A DNA stretch of 64,000 bases from Durusdinium trenchii (taxonomy: Eukaryota > Sar > Dinophyceae > Suessiales > Symbiodiniaceae): assembly GCA_963970005.1 (NCBI GenBank), contig CAXAMN010026362.1:131827-195826 (forward strand), given 5' to 3'. Positions 43,181 to 55,000 of the stretch are shown here, piece by piece (positions within the stretch are counted from its first letter, which is position 1; each line of letters opens with the position of its first letter). A program made the translations under genes and the position numbers. The notes beneath the pieces were generated by a model. That model did no database searches, had not been told where the DNA came from, and saw only the letters and a list, made by a program, of their open reading frames with translations.

Positions 43181-43523
43181 TGGCCACGGAGATGGAGAGA
43201 TCGCTTCGACCGCACCGATCGGTGGGCGAAGAACCACACGATGCCAGGGGGGCGAGATCCAAGTCGGGCGAAGACATTCCATAGCGGTATATACCCCAAG
43301 TAGTACCCCAAGTATCAGAGTGTTTGGTTTCGAGAGGAAGACACCTCCATGCAAAGGGTGGACATGAAATTATGGATCCATGTAGGATCCATGTTGATGG
43401 ATCCTGGCGGGTCATCGCCATGCCTGGCCATGCCTCGCCGGTGCCTCGCTGCTCAAATTCATGGGCAGCTGTTCGCTCGGGAAAGCTGAGCGAAAGATGA
43501 AAGGATGAAGAGAACCACAACCA

Positions 43524-43644
43524 TGCTACTAGTAGCGATGCCCTTTGCTACTAGTAGCTTCTTGCTCCTGGTAGTATGGCCAGGAGCCCCTAGTAGCGTC
43601 CTTGCTCCTAGTAGCGATGCCAGGAGCCCCTAGTAGCTTCTTGC
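43524..43644 (+). repeat. Family A cluster, standard cores
   Basis: Six modules: GCGATGCCC, GCTTCTTG, GTATGGCCAGGAGCCCC, GCGTCC, GCGATGCCAGGAGCCCC and GCTTCTTG words between CTAGTA cores. It has much the same vocabulary as 43093-43180, 340 bases away, but with the other core. Confidence 0.92.
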
Positions 43645-44946
43645 CATGACACTTTAACAGTGGATGCAGGAGATGACATTCGCTGGTTACAAAAGATTTA
43701 GGACATCCTCTAGACAATTCCAAGTGAACCACAACAACCATGTCAGTAAACCAGTAGACATGGTCCTTTTTGAGGTCTTGGCTGTAGGTGGAGCTCTGGT
43801 TTAAGCCTAAGCCCTCTCATGCCAGGGATAGTCAATGGATGATCCCACCCCTGATCCTCATGTGGGGCAGCTCCGGATGCAGTCCTTCCAAGGAGCCATC
43901 GCTCGTGCGTGCTGAGTAAACCACGATGGTGGGCGGAGTGTAACTGGGTTCCGGATCTCAAGGCTCACCAGGATGAGATCCTCCCCCCAGCCCTTCGAAA
44001 AGGAGCTATGTCTATGTACTTCACCCAAGACATCATCAACCCTTCGATCAAATCCTCCCTGAGCCCCTTTGCGCCTGTGTTGAAAGCCATGTCGTTCAAG
44101 CGACGGAAACTGCCTTGGGCGCCGGCGGACCCCGTCGCTGCTGGTCGAGGAGGCGTCGTAGCATCATATGGAGGCCATCGCTATTGGGTTCCTTAAAACC
44201 TTTTCCTATAAGGGTATATAAGGGTATTATTCTGTTTAGGGTTGGGTGTATCATTCACCAGTACCGACCATTTTTGGGGTGACACTTCAGCCTTCTGTTC
44301 TCTTACTGAAACCGCGGAGCTTGGCAATTTCAGGGACTGCCTCTTTGTGGGGGGTCAGCCACGGATGAGTGGATAGATAGAGATTCGGTTTGGCATCCAT
44401 AAGTGATATTTATCATGGTTTATCCGTTTTTTTTGGGGGATGGAATGGATTGAACGGCGTTTGAGCACCAACACGTGGAGCAGCAACAGGATGACCCTGA
44501 AGCTCAGTGCTGTGGAGGTCAAGTCACTGTTTATGAAAAAAACATCCTCGCCATCCGGAAGACTGGCAATTCCCTCCTCGCTTGGAAGGCTGATGTTCCT
44601 GTGAACAAGCGAGCTTCGTCTTTGAACTAACCCCGCTGCGTGTCTCTCTCAACCCTCGTTCACTGGCCGCGTCGTCAGAATGTTTTTGTCAGCCTTCTCC
44701 ATGAAAAACCGAGTCCGACGCATGAAAAAAAAACGAAAAGCAAACCATGTTCTTCGGAGAAACCTCCAAACCTTCGTGCTCTCCACAGTTTCGACCAAAC
44801 CTTAGGGGCGATCCAGAACGCTGCCGAGCGTAGGCGCGATGGTTCGCAACGGGCCATCCGTGGGCGGCCATGGATCGCTTTGTGGGTCTGATGCTTTGGG
44901 TGTTTAGATCAGGAAAAGAACCTTGGTGGATGTCGAACGCCTCGGA

Positions 44947-45066
44947 CATGTACTCATATAATCTCATATTAATATATACAAACACAAGTTATACTAAAAT
45001 TACAATATAGTTACATATATATATCCTATATACTATATATTAAAATATACATATATATATATATAC
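44947..45066. repeat. AT-rich tract with (AT)n
   Basis: About 120 bases of TATA words ending in ATACATATATATATATATAC. Confidence 0.9.
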
Positions 45067-45527
45067 ATCACCCAGCTGGACAAGTTAATAGAGGGGTCCG
45101 ATGTAAGACACCTACGAGGGGCCCCTCTTGTCAGAAAGTAGTGTCAGCCCGCCGCGAGGATGAAAGGTAGTCTCACAGCCGTGGGTCTTTAAGTGGTTCG
45201 TTTTGAAACTCAGTTGTTGGCAGGATTGTAGGACAAATTGTCCGGGAGGTCATTTGTGGCATGTGTCGCTTGTGTCTCCTTTGTATCGGACGTCGTGCCA
45301 CTGAAAGAATGTGGTGTTCCAGTCGCTGCAACTGCTGTAAGAGTATATGTTGTCCCAATGAACAGACCACTTACGTCCCACCGGGATACGGACCCTTCGT
45401 CGACAACAGGACCGCCCCGGATGGGCGAGAACGTGCCGCCGAGGTGGGCGGGCTTGGATGGGGCGATGGGCTCCAGGTCGTCAGCTAGCAATATTTTATT
45501 CTAATTACACTTAATTCTATATTGTTT

Positions 45528-45916
45528 CTACTAGCTTCTTGTTACTAGTAGTAAGGCCCTCGTTACTAGTAGCGATGCACTTGTTCCTAGTAGCTTATTG
45601 TTTCTACTNNNNNNNNNNNNNNNNNNNNNNNNNNNNNNNNNNNNNNNNNNNNNNNNNNNNNNNNNNNNNNNNNNNNNNNNNNNNNNNNNNNNNNNNNNNN
45701 NNNNNNNNNNNNNNNNNNNNNNNNNNNNNNNNNNNNNNNNNNNNNNNNNNNNNNNNNNNNNNNNNNNNNNNNNNNNNNNNNNNNNNNNNNNNNNNNNNNN
45801 NNNNNNNNNNNNNNNNNNNNNNNNNNNNNNNNNNNNNNNNNNNNNTTGCTCCTAGTAGCGATGCACTTGTTCCTAGTAGCTTATTGTTTCTATTCTATAT
45901 ATTGTTTCTACTAGCT
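45528..45916 (+). repeat. Family A cluster interrupted by an assembly gap
   Basis: Left part 45528-45608, right part 45846-45916. Both sides of the gap contain the same word set, including GCGATGCACTTGTTCCTAGT followed by AGCTTATTGTTTCTA, and a TTCTATAT..TTGTTTCTACT flank. Confidence 0.85.
45609..45845. other. Assembly gap (237 N)
   Basis: N run inside the family A cluster; flanks share a repeated segment, so collapse or expansion is likely. The open frames drawn across it are meaningless. Confidence 0.98.
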
Positions 45917-46049
45917 GACCACCGGTACTTCGGATTGGGCCGGTGCAATCAAGGACCTCATGGGCCATAGCACGTCCTCTCGTTTCTTCGGATTGGATGG
46001 TGCACGTCCGGTGGAAAGTTCTGGGCCTCACCGCTTGGGAGTCGGTTCA

Positions 46050-46323
46050 GCTAGTAGAAACAAGAAGCTACTAGTAACAAGTGCATCGCTTCTAGTAACA
46101 AGTGCCTTACTAGTAGTAGCAATGTTCGCTACTAGGAGCAAAGAGCATCGCTACTAGGAGCATGGACGCTACTAGGGGCTCCTGGCATTACTACTAGGAA
46201 CAAGAGGACGGTACTAGTAACAAAGGATGAGCAATGCCGTGCCCTTTGCTCCTAGTAGCGAACATGGCTCCTAGTAGTAAGGCCAGGAGCCCCTAGTAGC
46301 GATGCCCTTTGCTCCTAGTAGCG
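46050..46323. repeat. Longest family A cluster, two halves in opposite orientation
   Basis: 46050-46220 carries reverse modules and 46235-46323 forward modules. Both halves use the same words (GCGAACAT, GCGATGC, TAAGGCCAGGAGCCCC, GCGTCCATG) but in different order, so this is not a simple inverted duplication. Confidence 0.92.
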
Positions 46324-47045
46324 TTTTAAAAATGGGTTGCTGAACCAGTCCCCTGCCACCGAGTTGGACATCCATTTGCCCTCTGAGGCGAGTGGTCCAA
46401 AGAGCTTAGACACCAAGCCCAGGCTCGAAATCGGCCATGGAGATATATGGAGACCCTGTTCACAGATGGAAAAAACAACTATTCGCATTGATCACTTTTA
46501 CTGATCACAGACGTTCTTTTCTTTTTAACCATACTGCGAATCTGAAGGGGCTAGCGACTCAGAAGGAAATGCCCATCACGCCCCACCAAGCAGCTTGTTT
46601 TGTCCTTGAGCGTCAGATTCCGAAGATGCCGCCACTACGGTGTTGTGTTCTGTTGGACAAAGGATGGGTATATGGCGCTTGTTAATCAAGAGTCTACGTC
46701 GTTGCTTATGAAGGCATCATTCCTGGGGCTGCTGTACTCTTTAATCCTAACCCACCAGCACAGTATCAGTCAGAATGACACTAGCGAAGGCATGCCAAAA
46801 TGACGAGATCAAAGTCACATGCCAATACCATTGCAATGACAGCAAACAACAAACAAGCAGCAACAAGAAACGCAAGCATACATGTATCCGGCCATCCAGC
46901 TAACCAACCAATCAGCCAGCCATCCAACAGTAGACTCCAACAAGGCCTTTGCAAAGCAGTCTGGTCAGGGCGAGCATAGTTCGATACATCCACTTGGATT
47001 CCTTCATTCGTCCAATGTTTTTGTTGTTTTTTTGTTCAATTTTTT

Positions 47046-47279
47046 GAGAAGCTGGAAGGGAACCGCCCGAATGGCAGGGAGGCGGAAGAGCGCGCAGAGC
47101 TCCCTATGCCAAGAGCGCCTGCCGCGGAAGTAGCGGAAGCTTGGCTTCTGAATGTTCACCACCTTGAGAAAGATCCGCAAAGAGCAGACCTTTTTGGAGG
47201 GACAAATATCAGAATATCAAGGCTGCTCCGAGCTTACTTGGACTCATGTAGGTCACGCAGGGGTAAACTCAGAACGTGA
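47046..47279 (+). CDS. Candidate terminal exon, unknown product
   Basis: A T-rich tract (about 47015-47045) and GAG or GAGAAG precede a frame that runs to TGA 47277-47279. It is charged and mixed (KLEGNRPNGREAEERAELP; NVHHLEKDPQRADLFGG; RLLRAYLDSCRSRRG). Its only ATG is internal. The polypyrimidine tract, AG and consistent hydrophilic helix-like composition favour a real last exon; lack of any known family and the short length (77 codons) limit confidence. Confidence 0.28.
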   Translation, partial: EKLEGNRPNGREAEERAELPMPRAPAAEVAEAWLLNVHHLEKDPQRADLFGGTNIRISRLLRAYLDSCRSRRGKLRT

Positions 47280-50200
47280 ACAGCTCCTCACAAATGGCCC
47301 ATAGGGACTCTGGATTCAGTGTGGTTGCTGCAGGCCTTGCATTTTTCTATATGTTTGCTGTAAAAATAGATTGCCTCCCTCATGCGGTTGGATCTTGTTT
47401 TGGCCAGGCCCTTAAGCAGACAGGCTCCTCAAGCTCAAGGGCAACTTGTACATCTGTAACTTTTGAAGAAAGGACCAAATCCACAAAACAGAAAACATGT
47501 TTAGTTCATTAGCCCGCTTCTGAAAGAATGTGCAGCTGGCTAGACATTCAACAACTTCACGCACAATCTCGCCCCACGGATGTTGGCAAAGATGGACGCC
47601 TGCTTTTCAGTGGTACTTCGGCACAGAAGTCTAGCTGGACTGGGCAGGGCTGGTCACCACTGCAGCTTTGGAAGAGGCCCACCTTCCCAGAAAGTTTGAA
47701 GCTTGAGTTCTTAGGAAGAAACTTCTACAACGAGTTCATTGTACGCTTCTTTGGCGTTCTTTACTTGACCGCGGGGACCTCATTCAAAGTGTTCAAGCAA
47801 AGGGCACTTGCCCGAGTTATTCTCTGGAAGCGTGTGTCCGGAACATGAAACAAACTCCTTGCCAGGATCCAGGTTGATCTTCCAAATCCAGAAATTTCAG
47901 GAATCTTTAGACAGTATTGACAATTGGCCAATGTCAAGGCTAGTTTACAAGAACCTAAAGGGCATTGTGGATCTTTGGTCATGTCTTCTGTTCATACTGC
48001 ACCCGCTCAGTACCAACTCTGACTCATTGAGCAGCAAGCCAGAGCAGCAGCATGTCTGCGTAGACTGCATTGACTTGCTGTTTTGTGGATTTCCTTGCCT
48101 CGGTTTGTCTCCATTGAAGCAACAGCCGCTACGCTTCCAACCGGCCCAACAGAGCACTACAGCTGATGTTTTCTATGGCCTGTTGCCCCTGAGCTGACTG
48201 CGTATTGCAGAAGCGGAAAGTTGACGACAAGGTCTGCCCTTGTGACACCACGTGCCATGGTCAAAGCGAAGAAATGTTATTTTCATTGCGTCTTCGTTTT
48301 TTGCCGGGGCTTGTCGTGAATGCGAATGACATATGTCCAGGTGTCTCAGAAGATGCTTGGGGGGGAAGTGCAGTCAGCCCTTTTTTCTGAGGGGAAGGCC
48401 ATCTAACCATCACCACATATCACCACTGGTTTTGACAATGGCATTTGCCCCAATCACTCTCTTACTGCACCTCATTAGGTCGCTGAGCAATCCGCATGGG
48501 TAAAGGATGTTTGCCCAGTGTGTGGTAGTCTATTTCGCCGCCGAAGCAAATTTTGGAACGCAACGATGCTTTCACCTTTGCATGGTACATGTGACTTATT
48601 ACTTGGAGTGAGTGGTAAAGGCCAAGACGGCGAGAAGTGCGCGGTTGCTTGGTTTGTGTTTTCTTCTCAAGGTCGACATCGCGCGACAGCCAGTGCAGTG
48701 TTGCAGGATGTAGCGCTTTGGCTGATACCTGCGCTCCTGCAAGTCTTCAATCTCATGCGGGGCTGGACGTCCTTTTGGCGTGGCTATGTCCGAACTAATC
48801 ACTTTCATGGACTTTCTTGTCTGTCCCCCTCGTTCACATAGTTATGTCTCAGCTGTCTGCCGCATTTTTTGAGCCTCTGCCACTGGCGCGTCGGGCTAGT
48901 CCTGATGCAGTGGACGCTACACCTGCGGAGTTTGCAGGTGTGTTTCGCGCCGGCCGCGAAGGCTAGGCTCCCACGCGTAGCGTGAAACATTCCAGCCGGA
49001 CTGAGTGCCTTTGCAATTCGATCCTCCGAAGAATCCAGCGCCCCTGTTTTGCAAACGCTTGGATTCCCTGGAAGCCTTGGAAACCAGCAACAAGTTGGAT
49101 GCAATGCTGCATCATGTGTTGGGCCTTGCTTGCTTCGGCCAGGCGCATTGAAGTGGTGCACAATGTGAAGATCAAAGGCCCCAATCTGATGCCAGGCGGT
49201 GCGTCGATCATTTCCAACCAAACACTGAAGATGAGCAAGGCGGGTGAAGTTTTGTAGGGTTGTGCCACTGAACACCTGAAGGCATGAAGCCGGATGAAAA
49301 ATAAGCGCCTTTGGTGGCAGGGTCTTCAGAACACACATGAATACCTACCAGTACCTACAAGGCATTTGATATGTGTGTTTGCTCTAAACTTGCAAACTCT
49401 AAAGTGGCCCGGGGACGTAAACTTTCCAGCACGTGATGACTAGGGAATCTCACGCAGTTCCGTGTGATGTAGGGCTGGGGCGCATCCCCCGCCTCAATGG
49501 AAGGAGAAGGCACAGGTCCTAGCTCATTAGATTTCAGACTGTGTTTGGTTGAGACCTGTTTTGTGACCTCGGCTTTGACTTCTCAACGCTGGTAAGAGAA
49601 GACGGCAAACATCTGAATGCCTCAAAGATCTCCAGATATATCTCTGATCAACTTGGATTTTTTTAGCCCAGCCGGCTTGGGGGACGTTTCCGGACACACA
49701 AGACCGACAACCACTCGCGCTTCTGTTAGGGCAAAGCACCAGACTTAAAACACACGTTATGCCTGGAACTTCTTGAGGCCTTTCGTCCTTTTCTTCTCTT
49801 CTTTCAAACCTTTAGTTTGTAATTGCATTTCTTATGATGTCTTCATTTGTTGTTAGGTCATTTTTTGGAGACCGGCCCTAGCAGAGGCTGGTGACGGGTG
49901 CATTTTTTGTCTATCATTTATCATAAGGAAGCGTCCGGAATGCACCGTTCATTTTGGAGGGAACGTACCTGGGATATTCACCGCAGATCAGTTGCAGATC
50001 CGCCTTGCAAGGTGAGCGATCGACCAGAGGGCGGCGTGAAACGCTCCAGGCAATGAGAGGTTTCGCACGATGCCTTCAGAACCTGGATTAGATGGTTGTG
50101 CACGATGTTGACCATGTCGTCCCCCGGTTACGCCGTGTTTTTTTTTGGGAACCACTTGTTAGGCGTCATATCGCGGTATCAGTCTGAAGAGCCTTCAGTG

Positions 50201-51812
50201 TTGGGGAATCGGTTTTTCGCCACATAGACGGAAGGGAGAAGACGGTGTTCTTCCAACCTAAAAGTAAAAGGAACCTAAGAGGAATGGCCTGGAAAGGAGC
50301 GGGTGTGACAGACTGGGAAGGCAATCGGTCTTATTGAGGTTTCTGCAAGTATGGCATAACATACATGTCGTGTGATTGTTTTCTCTTTTCCATATGCATT
50401 TGCAGCCCTGATTTCAGATTCCGGATTTGTTTCGGCAGAAACTTGAATGGGGGTCCTTACTTTTCATTTCCACTTGGCAGGCCAGAGGCGCCCTGTGCTG
50501 CTGAAGCCGCGGAAGCTGTGGATTCTTGGCCGAGCCTATTTGGTTTTTGGTTTAATCAATTCTTTGTCACTTCCTCTTATGAGCATTGGATACGCATGTG
50601 TACCGCCAAAATCCCCGAAGAGTAGTTGAAAAATTCAAGACTTGCCTATCTATCAGTGTTTCCTCGTCAGCATAAGCAATCCACAAGCAACTAGCCCTGG
50701 ACGAAATACACTCTAATAATGGTGTGAGGGCTTCCAATGAAGTGCAATGGCATAGTACTCGATGTTCAGAAAGGGCAAGGCATCCCAATTTGTCCTGATT
50801 CAGATTGCTTCGGCTTGTTAGGCTTGTTCCCCCTAGACCAGCTCCAGCAATTCCAGAATCTTTGCGATCGGCTCAAAGCGACTTGTACAAGTCCTGAGAT
50901 CCAGTATATAAATGGATCCGATTTTGTTCTTTAACCCATATCCATATATATATATACCCTATATGTGTGATTTCAATGCAACCGGACTTCAATTCTTCTT
51001 CGGCCGGACGAGTACTTCGTCCATGGTTCCTTGGCGTCCGGAGCCTGCGCCGTTTCCAGTGCCGGTGCCCGACCTGGAAGCCGAAGTCTGCGCCGTCACG
51101 AAACAAGCACCTTGTGCCGTCAGACCTTGAAGGGAACAATCGGACATCCCAAAAAGGATTGGTGTTAGTTGAGAGAGCTGGCCACTGACAAATAAGACTT
51201 CTTTTTGAATAATAAGGGAGTGTATTCCATATATAACATCATCTTTCCACATCTGAAGTGAAGCATTCGCTCTTTTGGATTTTCGAGGCATCTGTGAGAT
51301 CCCAAACCTCGTTGTCCTCAGAGCTGGCACCGAAGTTACTCCGTGGGGTGGCGCTGGATTCGTGCTTGCAGTGGCTTGGGGGAGACAAACCACGAAGGAC
51401 GTTTTGTGGGGTGGCGCCGCCTGCGCTGGAGGTCAAAACGCGATGTTCTTCCGGAAGTTGGCATGGACTGAGTTTTGAAAGCTGAGGGTCCCGTTACTCA
51501 AGAAGGCCCAAGTAGAGAAGCATGTTTCTTAAGTGGTCCAAGAGTTCTTTAAGAGTGTGGATCGCTGTGAACTGCCAGGTCCATCTTTCATCCATAATGA
51601 TCGACTCCGTAACCCACCGGAGAGCAGGAATACCTTGCTTTTGGCTGTGGCGGTTGCAAAGAACATAATTTGAACTATTGAAGTAAAGTTGGGGCAAGAA
51701 TTGAACTCGCGTTTGGGTGCCAACAGCTGTTCGGGTGTTCTTCATCGTTTTTGGGACGGACGAGACGATGTCAGTACATCGTTTGTCTAAGGTGGTGGGG
51801 TGCACATTTCAG

Positions 51813-52073
51813 TGAAAGTGCTTCTTTGGAAGGTTATCAGCTCAGCAGGGAGACTGAGTGCATCAACCAGTTCTTAAGCCATGATTGGAAGACTCCGCGT
51901 TGGTCAAAGACGCTCGCATTGCTGGTCTTTTACAACAGTGTGCCCGCTGCCGTTGCGACCATCTGCGTGAGCAGTGTGACGTGCGGCTTGCTTCTGAGCC
52001 GCAGGCTTCCAGGAGGTTGGCCCACAGCAAGTATCTCAACCTACTCCACGTTTCTCATCTTTTTTTGCTTTGG
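51813..52073 (+). CDS. Exon a: FLSHDW motif and first two membrane helices
   Basis: Acceptor TGCACATTTCAG precedes it. It reads [20 protein letters not shown], then a hydrophobic helix ([20 protein letters not shown]), LPGGWP, and a second helix ending in [14 protein letters not shown] with a following K/R-rich turn is the family signature. The exon ends after GG at 52073 with a GC donor. Confidence 0.82.
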
Positions 52074-55000
52074 GCAACTTGGTGGAACATGACTCTTTTT
52101 TTGGCCGTTTAGCCTTTGTTAAGACCACCAAGCCTTCCCTACCAGAAGGATTACTTACTAGGTTACTAGGCCAAACCGTCCAAGGTTGTGTCATTTTACG
52201 GCGAACACCTGGTTTTGCTTCACGTTTCATCCACCCTTTCCATGAAGCTGCTCAAGTGAGTTTCTTTGGAAAACGGCCAAGGCAACGGTTGCGACGTCTC
52301 GCTTGCTGTTCGGTGCCGATGGTCTTCCTGGACCGACTTTGTATCGCACAGCATGACGAGGAGCTCAAGCGACAGGGCATCCTGGGATTGGCTGGCTTTT
52401 TGCTCAAGTGGCACGGCTTGGCACATGTGTTGAGGGCTCAAGAATCTTTGGGCTGTAAGAACACGGTGAGTAGCAAGGTCCAGAGGATCAGTTTAAGATA
52501 ACAGTGCTTGTCGAGGGGGGTCAAGTCAGCGTAACGAAAAATCAGCGCCAAGGAACATTCTAATCACAAGCTCAACATCTTGACAAGCAATCACGACAAG
52601 CAACCTTCCACAAGACACGCCTCGCCTCTGCATGTGGCAGAGGGTCTGCGGATGCCGGCAGATTACAGATCACGTACAGCAAATCGACGTCACGACTTGT
52701 TACACTGCAAACTTCAAACAATAGATTTATTGTTAATCTTCGTTACGTGTGCTTGAAGCTGATCAATTAGTGGCATACCGAGATGTCCAGTTCCACTTCA
52801 TGGTTTGCAAGTGTCCCGCCTCCTAGCTCCGAAATTTGGCCCTATGATGTCGTGCATCGGAAAGTTAATCCCACCGAGATCATATACTAAGATGCAGAGA
52901 TGCAATTCAAGACTAAACTTTCTGGCTGTGTGCAGCCAATTGAAAAGTCTGGCATGATTTTGTATTGCAATTTACGATAGCCAATCTCAGAAGAGTCTTT
53001 TTTGGGACAAGCTCTTCCTCTCTGTGGACGACGGGGGAGGGTTGAGCCGGGATTACACATCATTTTTCTGTCCAGCAAAGTGACCAGATGTAGAGGGTGA
53101 GAGAAAATCCCAACAAACAGGTTGTCCACTAGTCGGACTAGTCGTTGTTTTAGCTGCTAAAGGGCTTAGCTAGTCATATTTCTATATGTTTGACACGTAT
53201 TTGATGTTATGCAGCATCACCTAATGACTGAGATGTGGGGTATCACAATTTTAACCCTGTACCTTCAATGCGAGTGGAACATGTGTAGCATTGCTGCCGT
53301 GGAATCACAAGCGTCGCAAGGTCCCAGAAACTGTTGATCCTTTGGACTCCTCGCACCTTCACTCGAGTGTGGTGTACCTTTGAGTCCTGGGCTTGCGAAG
53401 GAGAAAGTGTTTCCTTTGTACTGAGTTGTATATGTTTTAAAGCTGTCGTTTCTTTCTTGCTTTGATGGCGCAGTGAAATTATGTGTGACACTTGTTTCCT
53501 TCAAGTGGAGTCAAACACTTGGGGAATCGACAGGGAACACCAGGAAGGTTGCCACATGTTGCCACCTTTATATGAAGATAATAATGAAGATCCGCAAGGA
53601 ACCCCACAATTCGTAAGGAATTGGCACATTTCCTTCGACCTGGAGGCGACAGCAAACGGGTGGAGATTCTGCCCGTCGCGATGATGTCTCTTGACCGAAT
53701 CTGGATCCAGGTGTGGATCCTTTGGGATAGCAGTTCCGCTCGGGGAGGGGGGTTTGGGGACTTGGGTCATTACATTGTCCGGATTATGTCAGGGAGAGCC
53801 ACCCTGCTTTTAGCCACCCTGCTTTAGCGAGGGAGTAATGGGAAAAGAAGCCGCCAGCTCAGGTCGTTGCTGATACTCACTTGTGCTGTGAACTTCATCT
53901 TCTGGTGCTTCTTTCATGTCTGGGTGTACATTGAGGAGCTAGGCTCAATGGGCATGGACGGCTTCTATATTGTTGCGCTGGCAGGAGGTATACTCTCTCC
54001 GTCGCTGCTTCTGGGGATGTCCATTCAAATCCATTTTGGGATCCAGTATATGAAGGACTTGGAGAGCCTTGGATCCGTAGAATGCAGCTCCACGCTGTGC
54101 CCCTGCGACATTGTCTTATATTTTTATATTATTAATGTTATATTTCAATCATCCGCATTTATGTTGGTGCTTCATGATGTCCACCCAAAAATCGGTGCCA
54201 AAACATGCGGTCTTTCTTCAGTTCCCAAGCTAGTAACGATGGCCTCCAACCTAATAGCGATGGCCTCCACCCTAGTAGCGATGGCCTCCTCTTCAGTTCC
54301 CAAGCATGAATGCCAAACAAAATACCAACCAGTGCCAGGTTGCACTGCCACGCTGCTCTGAATGGACCAAGGAACCTGGAAGGTCAAATGAAGGGCTTCA
54401 GCATTCGACAAGCTGAGTGCTCCTGCTGTGACTTGAATCACGTCCATCCACAGACTGGTGTTTCAATCCTTTGCGATCGTTCATTGGTGTTCAAGACGCT
54501 AAGACGCTGGTACCCTGCTGGCCCTGGCGATGATCACTTGGATTGATTCTCGGTCGATGGTGGTGTCGGGACGGGGGTGAGTCGCTCACTCCCTGAATGG
54601 TCCTTGAGTTCCTGTGTGGCCTTACTACTAGGAGCAAGAACGCTACGAACGGGGCTCCTGGCATTGCTACAAGTAGTTTTGCGGTGACGAAAGTACGACA
54701 GGAAATCGAGGGTAGATCCCAGTATAAAGGAGACTGTGCAGGCGAACGCATCAGGAGACTGTGCAGGCTGCCCTCAAATTGGATCAGTTTGGGAGCGCTC
54801 CTCAAAGGCTTTCGCAGGTCCATGCAAATCCCTAACTGTGCCGAACTGAATCTAGTAGCGTCCTTGCTCCTAGTAGTAAGGCCAGGAATTCTTTCTTTTT
54901 ATAGAGCTCATCCAACTATCCATCTCAGTGGCCAACAGGTCAATGCCTTCTGAAAGAGGATTGTCGGTACGAACTGGTCAAAAGGGATTCAAAGGGTCAA

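Larger units (their letters stand above)
41163..51812. other. Gene-poor interval with A/B repeats, AT-rich tract and weak exon candidates
   Basis: Contains family B arrays (41377-41472, 42393-42462, 44168-44192), family A clusters (43093-43180, 43524-43644, 45528-45916 around a gap, 46050-46323), an AT-rich tract (44947-45066) and the candidate exons at 41750-42025 (minus) and 47046-47279. Frames at 43909-44196, 44454-44630, 45231-45488 (Cys-rich), 47528-48197 and 48490-48840 (a CPVC...R motif) were read and not assigned. Upstream exons of the membrane-protein gene may lie in the last few kb. Confidence 0.45.

Noticed and set aside
45231..45488. Cys-rich frame (CRLCLLCIGRR, CSSRCNCCKSICC)
   Set aside because: Three frames are open here on both strands and the Cys spacing matches no family I know.
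48490..48600. CPVCGSLFRRRSKFW as a C2H2-like finger of a LINE element
   Set aside because: Only one Cys pair with no properly spaced His, and no endonuclease or RT sequence nearby.
51680..51712. Possible minus-strand tRNA: GAGTTCAATTC with a pairable 5-bp T-stem
   Set aside because: B-box-like match only; no A box, no acceptor stem pairing with CCCAACT, no anticodon arm found upstream.
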